NCBI GenBank assembly: GCA_938004315.1 | Contig: CALKWG010000182.1 | Coordinates: forward strand, 1-12,830 | Direction of reading: 5' to 3' | Origin: an uncultured Spirochaetaceae bacterium | Lineage (GTDB): Bacteria > Spirochaetota > Spirochaetia > Treponematales > UBA12059 | Length of the DNA: 12,830 bases | Shown: in pieces, positions 1 through 6,995 of the stretch | Layout of the letters: each line of letters opens with the position of its first letter | How positions within the stretch are numbered: the first letter of the stretch is position 1 | Notes under the pieces: generated by a model | What the model was told of the DNA's origin: nothing | What the model saw: the letters and a program-made list of their open reading frames with translations, nothing else | The model's database searches: none | Program-made: the position numbers and the translations under genes

Positions 1-95
1 TCTATATGGAGCGATACGCCATCCGATGCTTTGACGATGCCGTCATAGGTCTTGAAATAGGTTTTACAATCGTGAAGTTCCAATAACCGCGCCAC
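1..95 (-). CDS. oppD: Oligopeptide ABC transporter ATP-binding protein, OppD-type (N-terminal fragment)
   Basis: This is the start of a gene that runs off the left edge; only 31 codons are visible. Reading minus from a GTG at 95-93 gives V-A-R-L-L-E-L-H-D, then K-T-Y-F-K-T-Y-D-G and V-K-A-S-D-G-V-S-L. That matches the opening strand of OppD/DppD ATPases (L-L-x-V-x-x-L-x-T-x-F, then D-G-x-V-x-A-V-D-G-V-S). The Walker A site would lie just beyond the edge. The GTG start sits one base after the stop of the oppC-like gene, and a GGAG Shine-Dalgarno lies inside the last codons of that gene, so translation is probably coupled. The protein would be the cytoplasmic ATPase powering the importer encoded next to it. 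Because only the N-terminus is visible, OppD versus OppF rests on the D-G-x-V-x-A signature and gene order. Confidence 0.8.
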   Translation of the reverse strand, partial: MARLLELHDCKTYFKTYDGIVKASDGVSLHI

Positions 96-96
96 G

Positions 97-1314
97 CTAG
101 GCCTCCAGCTTCTCGACCGCGCCGTTGGGGTCGAAGGCGTCTCGCAGGGCGTCTCCCACGAAGTTGTAGGACAGCACGGCCAGCATGATGAAGAGCCCAG
201 GCAGCATGAGCCAGGGGTAGCTCCTAAGCGCGCTGATCGACTGCGACTGCTTAAGGAGGAGGCCCCAGCTCGTCATAGGCTCCTTTACGCCCAGGCCCAG
301 GAAGCTGATGGTGCTCTCGCCCAAAATCATGCCGGGCACCGAGAGGGTAGATACGACGATGAGGTAGCCGGCGACGTTGGGTATGATGTGCGAGCGTATG
401 ATCTTAAGCGGACGTACGCCGGCCGAGCGGGCCGCCAACACGAATTCCTTCTCGCGCAGGCTCAGGGCCATGCCGCGTACGACGCGGGCCACGCCCATCC
501 AGCCGATGAACGACAGCACGATGACGATGCCGAAATACAGGTAGGTGCTGGGCCAGGTCGGCGGGATAATCATGGCCAAGGCCAGCCAGAGCGGGATCCT
601 GGGGAAGGAGCGCAGGATCTCTATCAGGCGCTGGATGAGTGTGTCGGCCAGGCCGCCGAAGTAGCCTGAGGCCGCGCCTACGAAGGCGCCGATGACGACC
701 GAGAGCAGGGTGCCCACGATGCCCGCCGAGAGCGACACGCGCGAGCCGTGCAGGATGCGCGAGAAGAGGTCGCGGCCGAACTGGTCGCCGCCGAAGAGGT
801 TGATCGGCACCTCGTATACCCGCGGCGGCTCGTCGTAGCCCTCGGGCGCCTCGAGCTCCATCGTCGCCCCGCCCAAGGTGAAGAGCCGCACCCGAGCCGG
901 AATAATCCCGAGGAATTTGTAAGGCTCGCCGGCCGAGAAGAAGCGCAGCGGATAGGGCGTCGAGCTATCCTCGCGATACTCGAGCCTGAAAGTCTCGGGG
1001 TTGCGCCCCTGTCGCTTGGCGTAGACGAAGGGGCCGATGAAGCGCCCCTCGTGGAACCAATGGATCTTGGTCGGCGCTGCGTAGGCGGCCAGCTCGTTCG
1101 ACTCGGCCATGCCGTAGGGCGCTATGAAATCCGCGAAGAGCGCGCCGAGGTAGAGCGCCGCCAGGCACCAGAGTCCCGCCCACCCGAGCTTATGGCGCAT
1201 GAAGACGGCCGTCTTGCGGCCGGGCCGCTTCGCGCCGGCCGCGGGCCTTCGGCCTTCGACCTCGCCCACGCGGCCCCTGCGCATCCGCTCCGCTAGTTTA
1301 CGTACTATATCCAT
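97..1314 (-). CDS. oppC: Peptide ABC transporter permease, OppC-type with a large periplasmic insertion
   Basis: Inner-membrane subunit of an Opp/Dpp-class importer, 405 aa. The N-terminus (residues 1-42) is basic and cytoplasmic; the first membrane helix spans about 44-64. A hydrophilic segment of about 100 residues follows (67-173), then the family motif [11 protein letters not shown] (175-185) and a block of five hydrophobic segments (about 195-390). The EAA loop that contacts the ATPase is at about 284-303 ([15 protein letters not shown]). Typical OppC proteins are near 300 aa; the extra length is the 67-173 segment, which resembles the extended OppC subclass with a P-x-R-F-F...P-Y-K-F-L-G stretch (here 122-136). 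The gene is 15 bp after oppB, and its AAGGAGG ribosome site overlaps the oppB stop codon (TAAGGAGG). The substrate is inferred from context (muropeptides), not from this sequence. Confidence 0.93.
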   Translation of the reverse strand: MDIVRKLAERMRRGRVGEVEGRRPAAGAKRPGRKTAVFMRHKLGWAGLWCLAALYLGALFADFIAPYGMAESNELAAYAAPTKIHWFHEGRFIGPFVYAKRQGRNPETFRLEYREDSSTPYPLRFFSAGEPYKFLGIIPARVRLFTLGGATMELEAPEGYDEPPRVYEVPINLFGGDQFGRDLFSRILHGSRVSLSAGIVGTLLSVVIGAFVGAASGYFGGLADTLIQRLIEILRSFPRIPLWLALAMIIPPTWPSTYLYFGIVIVLSFIGWMGVARVVRGMALSLREKEFVLAARSAGVRPLKIIRSHIIPNVAGYLIVVSTLSVPGMILGESTISFLGLGVKEPMTSWGLLLKQSQSISALRSYPWLMLPGLFIMLAVLSYNFVGDALRDAFDPNGAVEKLEA

Positions 1315-1329
1315 AACTCGACGGCCTCC

Positions 1330-2298
1330 TTAGCTGATCCGGATGCGCGGGTCCAGGGCGGCGAGCGCAATGTCGGCCGCCAGGCTCCCGAGCTGGGTGA
1401 TGAAGGCTATGAACATGAGGAAGGCCATGACGAGATATTGGTCGCTGTTTAAAAGCGCCTCGTAGAAGAAGGGCCCGATGGTCGGGAGCCCTATGACGAT
1501 GGAGGCGGTGATGGTTCCTGAGAACACCTCGGGCAGCTGCATGCCCGCCAAGCTGACCATAGGGTTCAGGGCGTTCTTCAGGACGTGGCCCTTGACTCGC
1601 CGCTCGGAGAGGCCGCGGGCCCGCAGGGCCTCCACGAAGGGGGCGCTCGAGGCGTCCAGGTAGTTGCCGCGCATGACGCGGAGCAGGGAGGCCACGCCGG
1701 CCGAGCCGATGACGACGACCGGCACCCAGAGGTGCTTAAGGAGGTCCCAAAACTTGGCGAGGGACCAGGGCGCGGCCACGTATTCGCCGGAGAAGAGGCC
1801 GCCGACGCTCGTCGAGCCGGCGCTTACCAGGGCGAACATGATGAGTATGGCTAGGAAGAAGTCCGGGATCGAGAGGCCTAGGAAGGCGCCTCCGGTGAGC
1901 GCGTAGTCGCCGGCGCTGCGCGGATGGGTGGCCGAGTAGACGCCGAGCGGCACGGCCAACGCCCACTGGAAGAGTATGGCTAAAACCGCTATGACCACGG
2001 TCCAGCCCATGCGCTCGGCTATCAGGTCCCAGACCGGACGGCGCGAGGCGAAGGACCAGCCGAAGTCGCCGCGGGTGACGATGCCCTCGACCCACATAAG
2101 GTAGCGCTCCGCCGGCCCCTTATCCAGCCCGTATTCCAGGCGGATCGATTCGATCTGCTCCTTGGTGATGTCGGGGTTGGACAGGAACTGCGTGACGTAG
2201 TCGCCGGGCTGTAGCTCGACGACGACGAAGCAAATCACGGAGACGACGAGCATCATGGGTATCATGATGAGCGTCCTCCGGGCTATGAACGACCACAT
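1330..2298 (-). CDS. oppB: Peptide ABC transporter permease, OppB-type
   Basis: Inner-membrane partner of the OppC-type protein, 322 aa, close to the usual OppB length. Visible are an N-terminal helix (about 9-28), the OppB periplasmic region with Y-G-L-D-K-G-P (56-62) and R-G-D-F-G-W-S-F (76-83), then five further hydrophobic segments. The EAA loop is at about 221-245 (F-V-E-A-L-R-A-R-G-L, ending K-N-A-L-N-P). The C-terminus L-D-P-R-I-R-I-S is the standard OppB ending. The start ATG at 2298 has a GGAG about 8 nt upstream on the minus strand. A 64-bp spacer holding a strong palindrome separates it from oppA, and oppC follows after 15 bp. It is expected to form the translocation pore with OppC. 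Confidence 0.94.
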   Translation of the reverse strand: MWSFIARRTLIMIPMMLVVSVICFVVVELQPGDYVTQFLSNPDITKEQIESIRLEYGLDKGPAERYLMWVEGIVTRGDFGWSFASRRPVWDLIAERMGWTVVIAVLAILFQWALAVPLGVYSATHPRSAGDYALTGGAFLGLSIPDFFLAILIMFALVSAGSTSVGGLFSGEYVAAPWSLAKFWDLLKHLWVPVVVIGSAGVASLLRVMRGNYLDASSAPFVEALRARGLSERRVKGHVLKNALNPMVSLAGMQLPEVFSGTITASIVIGLPTIGPFFYEALLNSDQYLVMAFLMFIAFITQLGSLAADIALAALDPRIRIS

Positions 2299-2321
2299 GG
2301 GCGGGCTCCGGTAGGGGAATA

Positions 2322-2345
2322 CGGCGGGCCCGTACGGGCCCGCCG
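2322..2345 (-). promoter_or_regulatory. Perfect 24-bp palindrome between oppA and oppB (intercistronic hairpin)
   Basis: The arm CGGCGGGCCCGT is followed immediately by its exact reverse complement, giving a 24-bp perfect inverted repeat 17 nt after the oppA stop. In RNA it can form a 10-bp, almost all-GC stem closed by a GUAC loop. No U-tract follows on the minus strand, so it is not a canonical intrinsic terminator. Hairpins at this place, just after the binding-protein gene in ABC importer operons, are known to protect the upstream mRNA or attenuate read-through, so that the binding protein is made in excess over the permeases. That role is inferred here. Confidence 0.7.
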
Positions 2346-2362
2346 CGGGATTCGACTTTAGC

Positions 2363-4162
2363 TTACTTTAAATAGACGGTATAGGGCGTGAAGACGATGA
2401 GGCCGTCCTTGTTCATGTAGAAGTTGCCCACCTTGTTGCTCGCGCCGTAAAGGTTCATGCCTTTGGCCACGAAGATGATGGGGATCTCCTCGGCGTAGAT
2501 GGCCTGGAAGCGGTCGTAAAGGGCCTTGCGCTTGGCCTGGTCCAGCTCGACGGCGCCTTGCTCGAAGATGTCGTAGAGCTCCTTCTCCCAGGGCAGCATC
2601 TCGGCGAAGACCGGCTTGGACTCGGCGTCCTTGGTGGAGATGTGCCAGTAGTACAGGTTGCCCGTGGGCTGGTAGATGCCCTTGCGCAGGTGCGGGTCGG
2701 GCTGGTTGCCGAAGGCCCTGATGCACATATCGAAGGTGCCGGAGTTGATTCGCTCGCCGAAGAGCTTGGCGTCCACGGACTGGAACTCGAGCTTGACGCC
2801 CAGGCGCTTCAGGTTCTCCGAGAGGAGCATGGCGGTCTCGACGTGCTCCTTAGTCGTATCCACGGTGAGGACGATCTCCAGGGGCTTGCCGTCGGGGCGG
2901 TCGAGCCAGCCGTCGCCGTTGCCGTCCTTGAGGCCGATGCCGGCCAGGAGGGTCCGCGCGGCGTTGAGGTCGAAGCTCCGTCGGATCTTCTCCACGGCGG
3001 GGTTGTAGAAGGCCTTGTTGGAGGGCAGGACCGGCGTGCCGCCGAGCACGGCCAGGCCGGAGAAGACCTGGTCGATGACCTTGCGGCGGTCCAGGGCGCG
3101 CTCCACGGCCATGCGGAATTCCTTGGTGCGCATCAGGTTCTTGACGACCGGGTCCTTGGCGTCGAAGTTGAACGCGATATGCATGGGCGAGGGCGTGGGG
3201 CGGGTGGGCTCGGTGCGGAAGATCACGAAGGGCGCCTTCTTGGAGAGCTCCTTCTCCTTGAGCCCGGAGAACTGCGCGGCCGCGATGCCGTCGGTATAGC
3301 TGATCTCGCCGGCCTCGAACTTGAGCATGGCCGCCTCGTTATCCTTGACGATCAGGTATTCGAGGAAGTCGGCGTAGGGCAGGAGGTTGCCGCGCGTATC
3401 GACGCGCCAAGAGTAGGGGTTGCGCTTCATGATGACGCGCTGATCCACGATGTAGCGGTCGAGCACGAAGGCGCCGGTGCCGGGGATCTTGGACAGGTCG
3501 CTGGCCGTACCCCAGGGATTGTTCACCGAGCTCATGTCCGCCTTGTTGATGAGCGGCTCGAGCGCGTGCTTGGGGGCGATCACGACGAAGGTCAGGGAGG
3601 TGAAGATGGTGCCGACGGGGCGGGCCATGGTCACCTTGACGGTGCGGTCGTCGACCTTGCTCCACTCGAAGGGCTTGCCGTCGACCATGAAGACCGTAGA
3701 CTGGTTGCCCAGGGCGTTGCGGTTCTGGACGAAGTACTCCATGGTGAAGATGACGTCGTCGGCGGTGAAGGGCGCGCCGTCCGACCACTTAATATCCCGT
3801 AAATTAAATATAACGCTATTGCCTTCGATCTTCCAGGACTTGGCCAGGCCCGGCTCCAAGGCGTTGTTCACGGGGTTCATCTCGATCAGCCGGTCCAAGG
3901 CCTGCTGCTGGATGGTGTAGGCGTTGTTGTCGCCGAGCACGCCGTAGTAGTTGAAGGTTTGCGGGGCGCCCGGCAGGCGGAGCGACACCGTGCCGCCGCG
4001 GTTGGGGGCGGCGTCGGCGGTCAGCTGGGCGTCCACGACCTTGGCGTCCTTGGTCTGCACGGGCAGCTTGGCCCGCGAAGCCGGCGTCAGGGTCTGGGCG
4101 AAGGCCGGCGCGCACGCGGCCAGGGCGGCGAGCGCCAAGGCTACGATCCTCGTTCGTTTCAT
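2363..4162 (-). CDS. oppA: Family-5 extracellular solute-binding protein of the Opp-type importer
   Basis: 599-aa periplasmic or lipid-anchored binding protein (SBP_bac_5, the OppA/DppA/MppA class). The N-terminus is an export signal: K2-R-T-R, a hydrophobic stretch at 6-16, then A-P-A-F-A|Q, a good signal peptidase I site after residue 22. L-A-A-C at 14-17 also fits a lipobox, so lipoprotein processing is possible. The family signature W-S-D-G-A-P-F-T-A-D-D-V is at 126-137, and the body extends to the C-terminus with the usual Y-x-Y-W and P-I-I-F-V segments. The ribosome site AAGGAGG lies 5 nt before the ATG. It follows nagZ by 49 bp and precedes oppB and oppC, so it should choose the cargo of this transporter. 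E. coli MppA, of the same family, delivers murein tripeptide to OppBCDF; a muropeptide or PG-disaccharide ligand is inferred here from the neighbours. Confidence 0.93.
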   Translation of the reverse strand: MKRTRIVALALAALAACAPAFAQTLTPASRAKLPVQTKDAKVVDAQLTADAAPNRGGTVSLRLPGAPQTFNYYGVLGDNNAYTIQQQALDRLIEMNPVNNALEPGLAKSWKIEGNSVIFNLRDIKWSDGAPFTADDVIFTMEYFVQNRNALGNQSTVFMVDGKPFEWSKVDDRTVKVTMARPVGTIFTSLTFVVIAPKHALEPLINKADMSSVNNPWGTASDLSKIPGTGAFVLDRYIVDQRVIMKRNPYSWRVDTRGNLLPYADFLEYLIVKDNEAAMLKFEAGEISYTDGIAAAQFSGLKEKELSKKAPFVIFRTEPTRPTPSPMHIAFNFDAKDPVVKNLMRTKEFRMAVERALDRRKVIDQVFSGLAVLGGTPVLPSNKAFYNPAVEKIRRSFDLNAARTLLAGIGLKDGNGDGWLDRPDGKPLEIVLTVDTTKEHVETAMLLSENLKRLGVKLEFQSVDAKLFGERINSGTFDMCIRAFGNQPDPHLRKGIYQPTGNLYYWHISTKDAESKPVFAEMLPWEKELYDIFEQGAVELDQAKRKALYDRFQAIYAEEIPIIFVAKGMNLYGASNKVGNFYMNKDGLIVFTPYTVYLK

Positions 4163-4167
4163 CTCAT

Positions 4168-4174
4168 CCTCCTT
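4168..4174 (-). promoter_or_regulatory. Strong ribosome binding site of oppA
   Basis: AAGGAGG on the minus strand, 5 nt before the oppA ATG. It fixes the start of the binding-protein gene. The 49-bp nagZ-oppA spacer containing it shows no convincing terminator, only short GC palindromes such as CGAGCGACGCTCG and CGGCCTAGGCCG around the nagZ stop. Co-transcription with nagZ is therefore plausible. Confidence 0.75.
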
Positions 4175-4211
4175 ACTAGATATCCGCTGTAGGCTACGAG
4201 CGACGCTCGGC

Positions 4212-5930
4212 CTAGGCCGGCGCTCCCCGCGCCGCCCCGGCGGGGCAGACGCCGTTCGCGTCCAGTTTACCGTGTAGGAAATCGGCCGCCGCCTCGGCCG
4301 CGCCGGCGCCGTATTCGTAGGCGCAGACGAAGGGCGGGGCGTAGCCCGACGGCCCTCGGAGCGGCCCGTTACGGCCGGCCCCGAGGACCGCCCGGGCGCA
4401 GGCCGCGGCGTCGTAGGGGCTCCTCATGCTCAGGAAGGCCAGGCGGGCGCCGCGTTCGGCGCAGAGTTCGGCCGCCTCGCGCGCGAGCGCGGCCTGGCCG
4501 GGCCTCGCCGACATGCCGTAGAGGGCGAAGACGACGGCGTCCCCGGCCGCGAGGCCGGACTTCAACTCGGCCATCGCGGCCGCTCGCTCCTCGGCTTCCG
4601 GATCTAGGGAGTATCGTATAGCCCGGGCCTTCGAACCAAGCCGACTTAAGGCGAGCCCGAGGCTCGGGCCGGACTCGCCGTCTTCCGCCCCGGTGAGGCC
4701 GCCTGCCACGGGGTCGAGCAGCCAGCCGCCGCCGGCCAGCCAGCCGCCGGCAGCGCGAGCGCCCTCGCGTCGGACGGCCGCGCCCTCTTCGAGGCGTAGG
4801 GCGCAGGGCGAGAGGCTCGCGCGCGATATGCGACGCGACAGATCCAAAGCCTCGGGGCGGCGCAGCGTCGCGAGGGCCTCGTCGGCGTCGGCGGCGGGCC
4901 GGGCCAGGCGGGCCTTGGCGGCCAGAATTCGGCCGACCGCCTCGTCGAGCCGGGCCCGGGGCACGCGGCCGTCGCGGAGCGCGGCTAGGATCGCGTCGTA
5001 GGCTCGGTCCTGCAGCTGGGCGCTGTGGCTTATGCACAGAAGGTCGGCGCCCGCGGCGAAGGCGGCCAAGGCCGGCTCCTCGTAACGCTCGTGCACCGCC
5101 TTCATCTCTAGGCAATCGGTAATGAACAAGCCCCGGAAACCTAGCTCGCCGCGGAGCAACGTTTGAATGGCCCTCGCCGAGAGCGTGGCAGGCAGGCCGT
5201 CGGGCTCTACCGCCGGGAAACGTACGTGGGCGCCCATCACCGCCGGGATACCCTCGGCGAACAGGCGCTTAAACGGGACGAGCTCGACGGCTTCGAGCCT
5301 ATCGCGCCCGGCAGCGACGGTCGGCAGGCCCAGATGGGAGTCCACCGTGGTGTCGCCGTGGCCGGGGAAGTGCTTAGCGCAGGCCATGACGCCGCCGCGC
5401 GCCAAGCCGCGCGCATAGGCGGCGGCCAGATCGGCCACCTTGGCGGGATCCTCGCCGAAACTGCGGGGGCCGATGACGGGATTGGCGGGGTTCACGTTGA
5501 CGTCGGCCACGGGGGCTAAATTGCAATTGACGCCGAGCGCGGAAAGCTCGCGGGCCGAATGCTCGGCGATCGCCTCGACCTCGGCGATCCCGATACCGCC
5601 GCCTTCGAAAGCGGCGGCGATGGCCATGGCGCCCGGCTGCGGCGAAAGGCCGTCGCGTAGGCGGAGCACGTTGCCGCCCTCCTGGTCGACCGCGACGGTG
5701 GGCGCGACGCCGGCCTCCTCCGCTATCCCGGCGCGCAGGCCCTGGAGGGCCGCGTATAAAGGCCGGGGGGCGGCGGCGTTGCGCGAGAAGAGGATGACGT
5801 TGCCGAACGGCCTCCGGGCGAGCCTGCGGCATAGCTCGGGCTCGCCGCCCTCGGGGTAGCCGATAAGGAAGAGCTGCCCGATTTTTCGCTCAAGGCTCAG
5901 GTCGGCTACGGCCGGGTCCCCCGTGATCAT
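4212..5930 (-). CDS. nagZ: Beta-N-acetylhexosaminidase, glycoside hydrolase family 3 (NagZ-type, two domains)
   Basis: Predicted to remove non-reducing GlcNAc from GlcNAc-(anhydro)MurNAc fragments of peptidoglycan. Numbered from the Met chosen here, K-H-F-P-G-H-G-D-T...D-S-H-L spans about 186-200 and contains the Asp-His dyad typical of GH3 N-acetylglucosaminidases (D197, H199). The nucleophile motif I-T-D-C-L-E-M has its Asp at about 272, and V-D-Q-E-G-G at 82-87 is also conserved. The catalytic barrel ends near residue 360. About 210 more residues form a second domain, as in the two-domain B. subtilis enzyme and unlike short E. coli NagZ. I chose the ATG at 5930: GGGGGA lies 10 nt upstream, and the protein then opens M-I-T-G-D, close to the family start. 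The frame stays open to an ATG at 5978, but that adds 16 basic residues in AT-rich DNA without a Shine-Dalgarno. A GTG at 5936 is a third option. No start gives a signal peptide, so the enzyme is predicted to be cytosolic. Confidence 0.92.
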   Translation of the reverse strand: MITGDPAVADLSLERKIGQLFLIGYPEGGEPELCRRLARRPFGNVILFSRNAAAPRPLYAALQGLRAGIAEEAGVAPTVAVDQEGGNVLRLRDGLSPQPGAMAIAAAFEGGGIGIAEVEAIAEHSARELSALGVNCNLAPVADVNVNPANPVIGPRSFGEDPAKVADLAAAYARGLARGGVMACAKHFPGHGDTTVDSHLGLPTVAAGRDRLEAVELVPFKRLFAEGIPAVMGAHVRFPAVEPDGLPATLSARAIQTLLRGELGFRGLFITDCLEMKAVHERYEEPALAAFAAGADLLCISHSAQLQDRAYDAILAALRDGRVPRARLDEAVGRILAAKARLARPAADADEALATLRRPEALDLSRRISRASLSPCALRLEEGAAVRREGARAAGGWLAGGGWLLDPVAGGLTGAEDGESGPSLGLALSRLGSKARAIRYSLDPEAEERAAAMAELKSGLAAGDAVVFALYGMSARPGQAALAREAAELCAERGARLAFLSMRSPYDAAACARAVLGAGRNGPLRGPSGYAPPFVCAYEYGAGAAEAAADFLHGKLDANGVCPAGAARGAPA

Positions 5931-6053
5931 GGCCACAGTATCCCCCGGTTTTCTTTTTCGTGCAACATATTTTTTCATTGGTAAGTAGTTTTTTTTGATT
6001 TTTTATTCCATTCGGACAGAAAGCATGCTACACTCCCAGGAGGAGGAGGGCCC
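5931..6053. promoter_or_regulatory. Divergent AT-rich control region between nagZ and the RpiR-type regulator
   Basis: This 123-bp region is strikingly AT-rich in its middle (5949-6010), with T-runs at 5954-5958, 5970-5975, 5989-5996 and 5999-6004. It must carry the promoters of both operons. For the plus strand, TGCTACACT at 6026-6034 resembles an extended -10 (TGn plus TACACT), but I find no good -35 at the right distance. The 8-bp palindrome AGCATGCT (6022-6029) overlaps it and could be half of an operator. RpiR/MurR proteins usually bind inverted repeats next to their own gene, so autoregulation here is likely; the site itself is not proven. No clear minus-strand promoter hexamers are visible. 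Confidence 0.55.
6038..6050 (+). promoter_or_regulatory. Extended Shine-Dalgarno of the RpiR-type regulator gene
   Basis: AGGAGGAGGAGGG, a tandem anti-anti-Shine-Dalgarno run ending 3 nt before the ATG at 6054; the AGGAGG at 6041-6046 has ideal 7-nt spacing. It is the strongest ribosome site in the window and supports the 6054 start. Confidence 0.8.
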
Positions 6054-6992
6054 ATGACCAGCGGCTTGGCGCTACTCAAAGAGATACGCGACTCCTGTAC
6101 CGATTCGGAGCTCACCATCGCCGACTTCCTTATAAAGGACCCGAAGACCGCCCTGCTCTGCACCATCAGCGAGCTGGCCGTACAGGCGGGAGGGAACCCG
6201 TCTGCGGCCATGCGCCTGTGCAAGCGCGCCGGGCTCTCCGGCTATCGGGAGCTGCAGCTCATGCTGGCCAAGGACGTCTACGCCCAGGGCGATAGCCAGG
6301 CCGACGACCCCGCTCCGCCCATAGAGCTGGACTCGGCCCTCTCGGTCGAGGCCGTCGCCGAGGCCGTGGTATCCAAGACCAGGGAGGCGCTCGAGCGCTC
6401 GCTCGCCCTCATGAAGCCGGAGGCCGTGGAGCGCGCGGCCCGCGCCATCCTCGCCGCCCGCTCCGTGGCGGTCTTCGGCGCGGGCGCCTCAGCCAACGTG
6501 GCCTACGACTTCTTCCAAAAGCTCACGCGCATAGGGATCGTCGCCAGCTTCTCCTTCGATGCCGACATACAGATCAGCTCGGCCTGCGGCCTCTCGCCGG
6601 ACGACCTCGCCGTAGCCTTCTCCTACTCGGGGCGGACGGCTTCGACCCTGGCGAGCGCGTCCGAGGCCAAGCGCTCGGGGGCTACCCTCGTGAGCGTCAC
6701 GGGCGTGGGGCCGAACCCGCTGGAGCGCCGGGCCGACGTGGCGCTCTACGTACCGCGCACCGAGCCCCTCCTCAGGACCGGGGCATCGCTCTCGCGGACC
6801 ACCCAGCTGGCCCTGGTCGACGTGCTCTTCACGACCGTGGTCTGCCGCAGCATCGACCGCTCGCTGCCGCGGCTCGAGCGCAGCATGAGGGCGGTGCACG
6901 CCCTGCAAGATAAGGATTACGACGACGGCGGCTCCGACGAGCGGCCGCGCAAGGCGCCGGCGGGCGCGCCCCGCGGGAGAAGGACGGTATAG
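6054..6992 (+). CDS. murR: RpiR/MurR-family transcriptional regulator with SIS domain
   Basis: 312-aa cytoplasmic regulator. Residues 1-75 are the RpiR-type helix-turn-helix domain: T-I-S-E-L-A at 37-42, then N-P-S-A-A-M-R-L-C-K-R-A-G-L-S-G-Y-R-E-L at 48-67. A linker (about 76-120) leads to a phosphosugar-binding SIS domain at about 125-265, with V-F-G-A-G-A-S-A (140-147) and A-F-S-Y-S-G-R-T (188-195). The C-terminal 20 residues are basic and disordered-looking. In this family the SIS domain binds a phosphosugar and changes DNA binding; MurR of E. coli responds to MurNAc-6-phosphate, the substrate of MurQ. The murQ gene starts 3 bp downstream, and the divergent nagZ-opp operon shares its upstream region, so one regulator may govern both. 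The symbol is given from context; repressor or activator cannot be told from sequence. Confidence 0.9.
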   Translation: MTSGLALLKEIRDSCTDSELTIADFLIKDPKTALLCTISELAVQAGGNPSAAMRLCKRAGLSGYRELQLMLAKDVYAQGDSQADDPAPPIELDSALSVEAVAEAVVSKTREALERSLALMKPEAVERAARAILAARSVAVFGAGASANVAYDFFQKLTRIGIVASFSFDADIQISSACGLSPDDLAVAFSYSGRTASTLASASEAKRSGATLVSVTGVGPNPLERRADVALYVPRTEPLLRTGASLSRTTQLALVDVLFTTVVCRSIDRSLPRLERSMRAVHALQDKDYDDGGSDERPRKAPAGAPRGRRTV

Positions 6993-6995
6993 GCC

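Noticed and set aside
2558..3802. A 414-codon open frame on the plus strand opposite oppA
   Set aside because: Translation is Val/Glu/Asp/Gly/Leu-rich with no family motif, and it lies exactly antisense to a clear binding-protein gene. Long antisense frames are expected at this GC content.
4208..4219. CGGCCTAGGCCG palindrome at the nagZ stop as a terminator or operator
   Set aside because: Twelve bases, no loop and no T-run. Short GC palindromes are expected by chance here, and the downstream oppA appears to be in the same transcript.
6001..6040. A full sigma-70 promoter for murR with both hexamers
   Set aside because: TACACT with a TGn extension is plausible, but TTGATT at 5995-6000 is 28 bp away, too far to be its -35, and the correctly spaced sequence is a poor match.
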